A stretch of 64,000 bases of DNA, from NCBI GenBank assembly GCA_030737835.1, contig JAUJYN010000012.1, positions 9,774,618 through 9,838,617 of the forward strand. The letters are read 5' to 3'. Numbering within the stretch: position 1 is the first letter of the stretch; the number at the start of each line of letters is the position of its first letter. The notes below the pieces were generated by a model. It did no database searches, was not told the origin of the DNA, and was given only the letters and a program-made list of their open reading frames with translations. Below, piece after piece: positions 10,671 to 21,245 of the stretch. Origin of the DNA: Acorus gramineus. Its lineage: Eukaryota > Streptophyta > Magnoliopsida > Acorales > Acoraceae. The position numbers and the translations under genes are program-made.

Positions 10671-11900
10671 AAACATAACTTACATGGCTAAGGGGATAAA
10701 AGTGGATCTATGAAATTTGGATTTCTCAAGCTTTTCAAATAAATACCCTATATTGCCCTATATACATGAAATCAATGATGCATGGGTGGGTGGTGTTCTC
10801 CAACAACAGTTGGCCGGATCACATATATAGGAACTTTATCCAAACTTTCAGTCTCACATTGGCTAATGGAGGATCAAACACCAACAGTTGATGTCACGTT
10901 TTTGCAAAACAGGTTATGATGATGATGTTCCTGTTGATATAATCTCAATAGATCACATACATTTCTTCCTTTCTTTAGAACCTATAGTACTATATGCAGT
11001 GAATATTTGAACTTTCTGATTTCAATACCCTTCACATAACTACTCTTTACAACCTCTTTATGATATCATGAGACATGCATGGATGGTGGTGATGAATTTA
11101 GATTCTCATTGAAAACCAATAGTTCGGATTACTTAGAATTTTTTTAATCCAAATTAAACTTCAATCTCACGCCAACTATGAGGAGATTCGAATGTTTTGA
11201 TTCTATTTTCCCCCCAAAAAATGAAATTTTATTTTTGCCTCTAAAAGTTATAAATATATTAATTGTATATATACATACCTCCACCCACCCACGTTGCCTT
11301 CCATAAAAATTCAATTCCTTCAAAGAATCCCTCCAAAGAAGAATTTTCGAGAGTATATGTGATGGTGAGACGCAGAAAGGATGGTGTGGGGTAGTAAAAG
11401 CACTCGCGCAATCTTTGTTTGGGCTATGTGTGAACTCTTTTATATCCTCAATAAAGTATATATTTCATTAGATAAATCAAGTAACATCAATTTTTTCGAA
11501 GTTGGGTGGATACCATTAAATTGAAGTATATGTTTTATCTTTGTGAAGATACATGCCTTCGTTAAATAAATTATGTGTTTAAAAAAAAAATCAAATGGTT
11601 CATGAAAATTGTAAAAGTGTGGGGCATTAAAAGCACTCACTCAAAAAAAAAAAAAAAAAAAAGGTGTGGGGCAGGAGGTTCACAACGTGTCAATGATAGA
11701 AATCTCTCTTTCCATGAGAGAATATAAAGGTTGACACTGTGGATATCATGAGAATATATAGTGTTCAAGATTCCTTTAAATGGTGTAGCTAGTCTTGGCC
11801 TCTAATAATTCACACGTCACCTTCTACCACTACCACTTTATCAGTAGGTTAGCTGAAATTCATGGACTCCTTTTCCTCCTAGATCCTCCCATTTTATGTG
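10671..11900. other. Spacer and distal promoter region of the nitrate transporter gene
   Basis: AT-rich, with poly(A) runs near 11580 and 11645 and no supported gene. The last few hundred bases lead into the TATA box of the NPF gene. Confidence 0.5.
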
Positions 11901-11913
11901 CTGAAACTTTGGC

Positions 11914-11920
11914 TATAAAA
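11914..11920 (+). promoter_or_regulatory. Probable TATA box of the NPF6.2-like gene
   Basis: TATAAAA in the context GGCTATAAAAGGGC, about 35 bases upstream of a likely start region near 11945-11955 and about 225 bases upstream of the first supported coding ATG. No other TATA match of this quality lies between it and the gene. Confidence 0.6.
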
Positions 11921-12142
11921 GGGCATGGACTGAGCTAGTGAGCAGCCACAGTTGCAAGTTGATAGTCAGAACCTTAGTTCATCAGTGTTTCTTCTGCTTT
12001 TTAGTGCCTTGTTAGCAATTGTTCATATTTGCAAAGAAAATAATTAAACAATGGTTTGTACATACTACTGCTTCTCATTGCCTCAAGCTTATTTGGACTG
12101 ATCATTCATTTTTTATCTTGTTTTTATGATCAGAAGGAGAAG

Positions 12143-15100
12143 ATGAGTTGGGCTACTGTGGCAGATGCAGTGGACTATAAGGGATTCCCTGCTGACAAGT
12201 CTAAGACTGGTGGTTGGGTCTCTGCAGCACTTATTCTGGGTATGCTCATCACATATCATAGGTTATTTTTCATTGGTACAATGTGAAATAAATGTAAAGT
12301 ACAGTCATTCTCTTAGCTTTTTAGTCTCTTTTTCCAATCCACAACATTGCATTTTTTTTTCTCCTGAAAATACATACTTATTTAATGAAATATATAACTT
12401 TAATTAAAAATTAAAATGAAATATATATTCTTATCAATGAATATATATGGTGTGTTTTTTTTAAGCTATTATATAATATATTACAATAACTGCATGAAGG
12501 AGTGCATGATCAGCATGTCCTTCCAATACTGTGTGTGTGTTTTTTTCTAGTATGATCTGAATGCCTGGGACATGACTGCTACCTTTCCGGGGCACAACTA
12601 TTCAAGCAAGGACTAAAAGCCAATTCACAAAAGATTATTTGAATAGATAAATTTGCTCTTATGAGTCTACCCAGTCATAACTATTTCAACAAAGTCACAA
12701 ATCACAAAAGATTATTTGAATAGATAGATTTGCTCCTATGAGTCCACCCAGTCATGACTATTTCAACAAAGTAACAAACTTCATGTTACTTTTGTTGTTC
12801 CCACCACGTGTATAAACTTCAATTTATTTTTATTTTTTGTATGCTTGATAAAATTTTTTTTTAATTTCTTTTCAAATCTTCCTCAATCAGTGGGGGCAAG
12901 ATCTGAACCTAGATTTCTCGATGAAAAGTAAGTACCTCTACCAATCTATCAAGAAATGGTTTGATAAACTTCAACTTGATCCTTACATTTATGTAGAAAT
13001 GTTATCATCTTTTTCCATACCATTACTCAAAATAAAAGCAATCTTGCAAATTGACCACTAAAAATAATGTCTCCTAAACAGTGATCGAGATATGCGAGAG
13101 GCTCTCAACGATGGGGATAGCCGTGAACCTCGTCACGTACCTCGGCGGGACGATGCACCTTCCGACCGCCGAGTCCGCCAACGTCGTCACCGACTTCATG
13201 GGCACTTCTTTCCTCCTCTGCCTCCTCGGCGGTTTCTTAGCCGACTCCTTCCTCGGCCGATACATGACCATCACAATCTTCGCCGCCATTCAAGCACTAG
13301 TAATTCTAATAGCTCTTAAAAACAATCTCATTTACAGCACCGCTCGCAGTCTGTCTCATACATAAACATGTCCATAGTACATGGAATATATAGTACTATA
13401 CATGTCAGAACTGTAGGGCAAGGCTGTATACATCGAGACTATACGTAACGTTATCCTTTGTGTTAATTACAGGAGGACGGACAACTATGTTAGTCATATC
13501 CTTAGCATTAATACACACAAATATCGAAGACTCTACATGAGAACTGCATGTAGAGTCTGTATTAAGACTATACGTAACATTATCCTTTGTGTTAATTGCA
13601 GGGGACATGCATGCTAGCCATATCGACATGGCTACCCCAGCTGCGTCCGCCACGCTGCAACCCGGCCGCCTCAACGATGGGGTGTCAACGCGCCAATGGA
13701 CTCCAGATGGGGGTCCTGTACCTTTCCCTGTACCTGATCGCGCTGGGCACGGGCGGCCTGAAATCGAGCATCTCAGGCTTCGGGACCGACCAGTTCGACG
13801 ACAAGGACGAGAGGGAGAAGGCACAGAAGTCCTCCTTCTTCCACCGCTTCTTCTTCTTCATAAGCACGGGCACCCTCTTCGCGGTGACCGTGCTCGTCTA
13901 CATCCAGGACGAGGTGGGCCGGAGCTGGGCTTACGCGATATGCTCCGTTTCAATGATGGTTGCGATTCTCTTGTTCTTGTCCGGGACCAAGCGTTATCGG
14001 TACAAGAAGACCTCCGGCAGCCCAATCGTTCTCATCCTTCAAGTGGTCGTGGCGGCTACAAAGAATCGGAAGCTTGAACTGCCTGTCGATCCCTCACAAT
14101 TGTTTGAAGACGACTCTGTTGGCTCCACCAAGATCCCTCACACCGATCAGTTTCGGTGAGCGTTTTTGGGCACGCAGTACTGTTTTAAAATCTGATTCGA
14201 TTGGGTTGGTTGAACCGGTTAAATTTTCACAGTAGAAAACAGAAAACGATTTATTTTATCAAGTAATCGGTGTACAAAATTGTCAACCTCTCTCATTACT
14301 ACCGCCTTTCTTTATCTCACACAGGAAATTGTAGAATGACCATCTCTCAATCGACCTTGACTCAAGGGAGAGACCAGGGCCTTTGTTTAATTTGAATAGA
14401 TTGTGTGTTTGAAAAACTAAAAATTCTCACACGTCGATTCCAAATAAATTTTCAACGTTTGATTTTAAAGCTAATATCAGTGTTTCAATCGTGCATGAAA
14501 CACATCATACATAAACAGAGTACAATAAGTCAAAAATTACAAACTTGTCTTTGTAAAAATTCATATTATAATGCAAGACATTCATAACAGCATTTCATGC
14601 CTATATGGCCATGTATGCGTACATATAATTAGTGTGTGTGATTGATTAACTTGTCTGTTTATGATGGATGAACAGATGTTTGGACAAGGCGGCGATCATG
14701 GTGGAAGGAGATGAGGACATGAAAAGGATGGATGGGATGATGAATCCGTGGAGGCTGTGCAGGGTGACGCGAGTGGAGGAGGTGAAGATGATGGTGCGGT
14801 TACTTCCGGTGTGGGCGACGACCATCATGTTCTGGACCACGTACGCGCAAATGATCACGTTCTCCGTCAAGCAGGCCACCACCATGAACAGGAAGATCGG
14901 GACCTTTCAGATTCCGGCCGGCTCGCTCACCGTGTTCTTCGTTGGAGCCATTCTGATCACCTTGGGGTTCTATGATCGCATGGTCGTGCCGTTTTGGAAC
15001 AAGTGGAAAGGCAAACCAGGTATGTATGTGTTCGATGATAACAAGTACACTTTATGCATCTTTTAATGATGCATATGTTTCACGGAATTTTAAACAATAG

Positions 15101-15903
15101 ATATGAGACTGTATTTTAGATGATAAAAAGGACTGATGAGTGTAACAACGCCTGTTCAATTTATCAATATTGTTACACCAGCTTTAAATGCCCGTTCTCT
15201 ATCACCTCTCTAAGAAACAAAACATGGGGGTCCATATAACAAAAGGCATTGAAGGGTTGGTTTCAATATTTTCCTAACCCACATGACAGGCATTTTGCAT
15301 CACATGCATATTATGATAAAAATCATTCACTACTAACTAACAAGCCATGGAACAATTTTTGAAGGATTCACCGATCTGCAGAAGATCGGCATCGGCCTGG
15401 CCTTGTCAACAATAGGAATGGCAATCGCGGCCTTCGTGGAGATGAAGCGCCTATCCGTTGCCAGATCTGTTGGGACCGTTGCAAGGCACGCCGATTCCAC
15501 TCTTCCGATGAGCGTCTTCGTGTTGATCCCTCAGTTTTTCTTCGTGGGCGCGGGTGAGGGAATCATATACACTGGCCAGCTCGACTTCTTCATAACAAGG
15601 TCTCCAAAGGGGATGAAGACAATAAGCACCGGCCTCTTCTTGACGACGCTCGCTCTCGGATTCTTTGTCAGTAGCTTCTTGGTGTCCATCTTGAAGAGTG
15701 TGACGTCTACAGGGAAGGATGGGCAGGGGTGGCTCGCTGACAACATTAACAATGGGAGGCTGGACTGCTTTTACGGACTTCTCGCAGCGCTGTGTCTGAT
15801 CAATCTTGTGGCTTATCTAGTATGTGCTGCTCGGGTGAAGCCAGTACAAGCATATAAAGATGCAGAGGAGATGGATGAGATTGGTGGGGGGGAGAAGTGC
15901 TAG
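12143..15903 (+). CDS. NPF6.2/NRT1.4-type nitrate transporter
   Basis: Five exons: 12143-12239, 13082-13299, 13602-14155, 14676-15019, 15365-15903, phases consistent, giving 583 residues. Proton-coupled transporter of the NRT1/PTR (NPF) family, plasma membrane, about 12 membrane segments. Visible signatures: SKTGGW near residue 20, the ExxER motif EICER at 35-39, GTGGLKSSISGFGTDQFDD, a hydrophilic central loop, and GQLDFF near the C-terminal half. Thr95 in GRYMTITIF aligns with the phospho-switch Thr101 of Arabidopsis NRT1.1, but Tyr346 (WTTYAQ) replaces its nitrate-binding His356, as in NRT1.4, the low-affinity petiole transporter it resembles most. The start may lie further up: an ATG near 12051 followed by a GTTTGT donor and a TTTTTATGATCAG acceptor at about 12133 would add four residues (MKEK). 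Intron 1 holds a tandem duplication; intron 2 ends in a duplicated splice acceptor. Confidence 0.92.
12620..12780. repeat. Tandem duplication of about 78 bp in NPF intron 1
   Basis: Two adjacent copies of a unit containing CACAAAAGATTATTTGAATA (starts near 12625 and 12703) and ending in ACTATTTCAACAAAGT; copies differ at a handful of positions. Confidence 0.75.
13428..13632 (+). repeat. Duplicated 3' splice region in NPF intron 2
   Basis: The words ACTATACGTAACxTTATCCT followed by TTGTGTTAATTxCAGG occur at about 13438-13474 and again, 129 bases later, directly before exon 3. Similarity continues into the first bases of exon 3 (ggacggacaactatgttagtcatatc versus the true exon start), so the upstream copy is a decayed duplicate of the acceptor plus exon edge. 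Use of the upstream AG (about 13472) would lead into a stop after about 20 codons (TGA near 13539). Confidence 0.7.
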
Positions 15904-18894
15904 CCAGTGATGGGAATCACAAATATTTTTTGATGGTTCTCATGTTTGTATTTCACTTTGTAAAGCATGTTTGCTGTCTGTTGATTGGTATGGATGTGTT
16001 AGTTTTTATTCTACTTACATGATATGAGAGAGTGAGTTGTTAGTAAACAAAGTTACAAGTTTTTTTTTTTTTTTGTGATAAACAAAGTTACAAGTTTTTG
16101 TAGCATTGAATTTGAGATAGTAATGGTTTATCGTGATTGTTGATGACAATGTGTGCTTTTCAGCTAGATAAATCCTGCTCGGGCATGTGATACAAGGCAT
16201 TAATCTTGACAACCTTGAATGCTATATGGAATATGTAATCCAACCTACCTACTCAGTAACATTTGCCCAAGTGACAAGATCAGATTTGATCCATGTGAAC
16301 CTTTACTTGTTTAAAACAAGTGAAATATGGACCCAATGAAGGCTAGTGCAAGGAAACTACATTATATCTACTTCGGCCAAATCCACACAACTGGACCTGC
16401 AATCTCCTATTCCTAATTTCAGTTGGGTATAAAAAAGACAGCAAGAAACTTCCAATTGAATTTCACATATTACCTAAATTCATTAGAAGTCAAGTTAGAA
16501 GCTCCGAAGTTGGCCCTTGAAGAATTCATGCAAGTTTGGAAGAAGAAACTACCCATCATGCATAATAGATGTGACGATGTTCCTCTTCGTCTACACCAAT
16601 GAATTCAACGTGTCATGAAAACTTGACAATGCATTTGGAATTGCCCGTCTTTCAGGTTAGAAATTTGACTGGGACAACAAATCAAGGCAATGTAACATCC
16701 TCCTCTCCTTGAAAGGAAGAAAAGAAAATCTGGACCAAAACAAAAGCATACAAGATAGGATTCAATGACCTACCAGCAGTGGTGCCCACTGCAACATATC
16801 AAACAAATGGCTAAATGGATCACACACGTCTTCAAAAAAAAGATGAGGGTTATACAAGAATTTAAATGATCAGGGTCTAAAAAGATCCTGAAAGATATAC
16901 TGCATATAAGCACCATATAAACAATGTTTACTGGGAGTAACCTGCATTAGCATGTAGAAGACTAGAGGGAATCCAATGGACCAAAGTAAAAGAAGAAAAA
17001 AAACCAGGTTGACCGTCTTTCAGATACCGGCCATGAAGAAGTTTCAGATCCTAGTTTACCTTTGCTTAGATTATAGAATGGCCTTTTGATCGAGGAGATA
17101 CAAGATACATGGAACTTAAGAAATAACATAAAACTCAAACTAATGATGTTATCATATATTATCTACACCCACTCAAGAAAGCCAAAGGATTGATGGATGA
17201 TTTATTTTTATAAAAATAGGTTGCGATTAGTGATGAAAAAGCCACTCACTCTACTATAGCTGATATATAAAACAGATCTGTATCACTGTATGCCATATTA
17301 TAGGACAACAGAGTTTGAGCTTCTTGCGTCAAATCCAATCAATCATAATGGACAAAAACAAAAAACTAACACCAGGCAAAAAATCAAACATCATAAAGGG
17401 AATTTAAACATGACTCAACAGCAAAAATATAAACAGTCAAAGAGCAACAAATACAAAGACTCTTTCTAGAACCAAGACTTCCTAGAGATCTTGAAAAAAA
17501 TCTCCTAAACTCAACATTCAATTAGTTCCATGATAAATGGGAATAAGAACAAAATTCTGCTACTAGAAATTCTGCCAATAACCTTCAAGATAAACTTGAA
17601 CTACAAATAGGTTCTGAACTATGTTATATATGAGAGGTGGTTTTCCTAACCCACTTTTTGTACATGTAATTTTTCTTCATACAGGTAAATACATTCTTAC
17701 TTACAGGAAAAATGTGAACAGGAAGAAATAACTCACACTTTTTTACCCAAATCCAACTATTTCACTCTTCTGTAGAAGTATAGATATGAAATATTACTTA
17801 CAAACAAGGTGGGATCTTTGTCTGCAAAGATGAGAAAAGATGAACATCTATTGGGTCAGCCTATAGGTAAATCTGAATATAAAAAAACTTCTACTATGGG
17901 TAGCAGATCTGGTTTCTTCTGTACTAAAAATCACAAAAAATACCATATTGATAATAGGTCATTATCCCAAGCCCCCACACACATACAAGAAACAACTATT
18001 CATTTTTTACAATGGAAAATCAACATTGGCAAAACACCTATTCATCAAGGGGCGAATAGAGATAAAACATGCAAAATATTCATGATGCAAACCTATGAAT
18101 CATTGATTGATAAATTCAGCATGAAACAAAGCACTTCTTTTTTTTTGTTTGGAGAACTATTTCACAGATCTGATTTCCCAGAGATGGACAAGATAGCCAC
18201 CGACACAATACATGATTCAAATGTCAACATTAGTGCAGGCTATACTGTAAAAGTAATAGTTTAAAAAACACATTGACACATGCCGCAAGCAACTACATTT
18301 CGATGATTATAATCAACCATAACACTGAATCGGATGACAACCAAGCATATAAAGGTCTTCATGATGCAAATCTGTACCTTGCTATACAAGAATTTCAGCA
18401 GGATAAAAAAAATTTCTCGAGAGAGGAGCTCACATATAAACTTACTCTCCACAATTTTCTTTTATAGATAACTCTTGCAAGCATCCCAACTGCCAGAGAT
18501 GAACAAGATAAACACACAAATAGTATATGAATCGGAACCATATTAAGATCAATAGACAATGATAGGCAAAAAAAATTCTAGATCAAAGAAGAAGACTTTA
18601 ATAAAAAGAAGGGATCCTACAATGCATAATAATAAATTTAAATAGTTAAAAACAGAGTTGAGCTACCTCCCTCCCTCTCCTATAATGCATACCTGATCCC
18701 ACCAGATTTAAACATCACATATAACAAAAAAGAGAAAGACAAAGAAAAACCCAGATATGTGTGTCTAATAATTACTTACCAAAAGATCAGGATAAAAAAA
18801 AACCCAATTCCCCTATCTCACTGTAAACAAGTGAAACGAGAAACCAAAACCCAATTTAATTCTAAATCTGAATGAGAAAGAGAACACCCACTTA
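15904..18894. other. Long spacer between the NPF and nucleotide-sugar transporter genes
   Basis: About 3 kb without a supported gene. The two flanking genes converge, so both 3' UTRs must lie here. A near-repeat of 'aacaaagttacaagttttt' occurs at 16047 and 16081, separated by a T run. The short frames here, including 17809-18264, show no domain and are AT-biased. Possible introns of a long 3' UTR cannot be excluded. Confidence 0.45.
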
Positions 18895-19971
18895 TCAATT
18901 CTCCTCGTCCTTCTTCTCGAAACCCTCCCTCTCTGCCATAAGCAGCGACCCCTTCTCCTCGTCCTCCTGCGCCTTCTGCGCCTCCTTCTCCTTGAGCGCC
19001 TGCAGCTTGGAGTGGTTATAGTAGGCGACGCCAAGGAACGCAATGGCGTACCCGAAGAGGTTGATCGCGGTGATGGCGTCCTTGATGACCGACCACGAGA
19101 AGGCGATCAAGATCCAATCTTTCACGACCCCCGCAACGTTCATGGTCAGCGCGGACGTCTTGCCGACGATGAGGAACACGGCGAGGTTCAAAGCGAACGC
19201 GCAGAGCGAGTTTGTCCCGAAGATGAAGTAGTCAAAATGGAAGCTGGAGGTCTCCTTGAGCACTGGGAACTCGACGATCATCCACGGCACGAAGAGGAAG
19301 GCGAAACAACAGGGGGCGACGTAGTAGAGGGTGTGGATGGGGTTGAGGTTGATCCCCTTCGAATTGAGGAGGATCTGAATCAAAACGAGGCGGGTGGCCT
19401 CGAAAGCGACGGCGCCGAGCTGCAAAGTCACGCCGTTTATGTTGAATCGGGCCTCGCCGTAGGCGGCGATGGCAACGCCGAAGGAGATGGAGAGCATGTT
19501 GAGCATGACATTGGACTTGAAGGGGTCCTTCTTGAGGAGGACTCCGATGGAGTAGACGGCGACGGGCATTAGGGCTTTGAGCATCTGAATGAAGGAGACG
19601 GAGAGGTAGATGTAGGCGGAGTTGGAGAACCAGAGGGAGAGGGAGTAGAGGGCGCCGATGGGGACGACGGAGGAGAGGTAGACGTCGCGGGACATGGAGG
19701 AGGAGGGGTCGACGAGGTGGAAGACGCGGACGAGGAGGAAAGCGAGGGCGGAGCAGAAGGACATGTGGATCATGGTGAGGGAGATCGGGAAGGGCCAGTT
19801 GTACATCTTGGGATCCAGGATGTACTTGTTGTAGACGATCACGACGAAGGAGAGGCTCATCCATATCGCGACGTAGGTGTAGGAGAGGAGGATCTTCTTC
19901 AGGACGCCATCGCTCAGGGCGGTCGAAGCGGTGGTGGTGGTCGTCGTGGATGATGAATCGCCCTTACCCAT
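18895..19971 (-). CDS. Nucleotide-sugar transporter, UDP-arabinofuranose (UAfT) type
   Basis: Intronless 358-residue protein of the drug/metabolite transporter superfamily, triose-phosphate-translocator branch (KT group). It shows about ten hydrophobic segments and the strongly conserved core: [83 protein letters not shown] and [15 protein letters not shown]. The hydrophilic tail is rich in Lys/Glu with KLQALKEKE. It matches my memory of the Arabidopsis group At5g25400, At5g11230, At4g32390 and At2g25520, described as Golgi UDP-arabinofuranose transporters, supplying arabinose for wall polymers and glycoproteins. Substrate is inferred from family membership. The Thr run near residue 10 is a simple-sequence insertion. 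A TATATA stretch at about 20049-20056, 80 bases upstream of the ATG, may be its TATA box. Confidence 0.92.
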   Translation of the reverse strand: MGKGDSSSTTTTTTASTALSDGVLKKILLSYTYVAIWMSLSFVVIVYNKYILDPKMYNWPFPISLTMIHMSFCSALAFLLVRVFHLVDPSSSMSRDVYLSSVVPIGALYSLSLWFSNSAYIYLSVSFIQMLKALMPVAVYSIGVLLKKDPFKSNVMLNMLSISFGVAIAAYGEARFNINGVTLQLGAVAFEATRLVLIQILLNSKGINLNPIHTLYYVAPCCFAFLFVPWMIVEFPVLKETSSFHFDYFIFGTNSLCAFALNLAVFLIVGKTSALTMNVAGVVKDWILIAFSWSVIKDAITAINLFGYAIAFLGVAYYNHSKLQALKEKEAQKAQEDEEKGSLLMAEREGFEKKDEEN

Positions 19972-20351
19972 TGTTCGAATCGAAGGTTTGATTTAGGGTT
20001 TTGGTTTGGTTTGATCAGATATGTTGTGTTATGTGAGGGAGGGAGGGATATATAAAGAGAAAGATCGGATTTTTAGGGAGGGTGAGATCTGGGAGGACTA
20101 CGAAGAAGAGGGTTTGGGGAGTTGGGTTGAGGAAGGAAGAAGACTTTGTTACTTTATTTTTGTTTTATATATTATATAGGTCTTGAGAAAATTAGTTGCA
20201 ATTACTTGTTTAAGAAAAAATATACATAACCCTCCTCGCATCCCTGATTATAATCTATTCTGTTATTTTTTTTATATATAAAATTATATACTCACATTTT
20301 TATTATATGAAATAAATTACATATTTAGATATATTAGTATTTTTTTTTAGG

Positions 20352-21245
20352 ATAAAATACATATAACCCTCAAAAAGTTAGCGTATATCTAAAAAAATAC
20401 GTCATTTATGTAAACATCCATATAATACCCTCAAAGTAGTCGATTAATACAAAAAATTTCTACCGTTATCTTGTCAAGTAACTACGGTGGTTAAGTTACC
20501 CTAACATAATAAAATGATCAATACAACCCCCCCCACCCCTTCCTCCATAAACCGTGCCTCCGCCGCCTCCTCTCCTCCTCCTTACGCCATGTCCTCGAAA
20601 ATGTCCTTAATATCACCAGATCTTACCTCCCCGATCTCCTCCCCTTCCATCATCATCACCAACGACGTCGTCCGCCTTTGATTTATCCCCCTCAGCCCCT
20701 CTCGCACGGCGGTGCCATTGTCCGACCATGGCAACAGTCTGTTTATAGCAACAATCTGTTTATATAAATTAGGGGAAGAAGAAGAAGATCAAATGGGGTT
20801 TATGTAACCAATTATGCCAACAGTCACAAAAATGATCGCCGGGAAAAAGAAGAAGAAGAAGAAGAATGGATCCTTTTGTATTTTTTGTATAAAGTAGGGG
20901 GTTATATGAATATGTGAAATCAGAAAGTGGGTCCTTTTGGATTTATGGCACAAATCAGGGGGTTATATGAATATTTTAATTAGCTTCCTATAACAAGGGT
21001 ATTTTCATCGTAGATTTGAATCTTTTTGGATTTATGAAACAAATTAGGGGGTTATATGAATATGTAAATTAACAACCGACGGAATATTATCGAAATATTC
21101 CCTTTTTTTCTAACGGAAAGTTAATCAGGGGGCTAAATGCTTAAACGTGTCAACTTTGAGGGGGTTATATGGATATTCACATAAATGAGGGTTTTTTTTT
21201 ATATACGCTAACTTTCACGGGGTTATATGCTTTTAACCTTTTTTT
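20352..21245. mobile_element. MULE-type element with long imperfect terminal inverted repeats
   Basis: The left arm (about 20350-20440: ATACATATAACCCTCAAAAA, GTTAGCGTATAT, TCATTTATGTxAAxATCCATATAA) is repeated in reverse at about 21150-21245. The arms are about 85 bp and differ by scattered changes. Between them lie a GC-rich block (20525-20740) and at least three dispersed copies of AGGGGGTTATATGAATAT (near 20896, 20957, 21047). The GC-rich block could be captured gene sequence: on the minus strand it reads MMMEGEEIGE up to a GTAAGA that resembles a splice donor. Target duplications fall in T-rich sequence and cannot be read clearly. Confidence 0.5.

Noticed and set aside
17809-18264. 151-codon open frame between the NPF and transporter genes
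   Set aside because: Starts and ends in AT-rich sequence, no recognisable domain or homologue by eye, and likely lies in 3' UTR or spacer.
19012-19953. Long plus-strand and alternative minus-strand frames over the nucleotide-sugar transporter
   Set aside because: Shadows of the transporter gene; Asp/Glu/Gly-rich or Arg/His/Pro-rich translations with no family signal.
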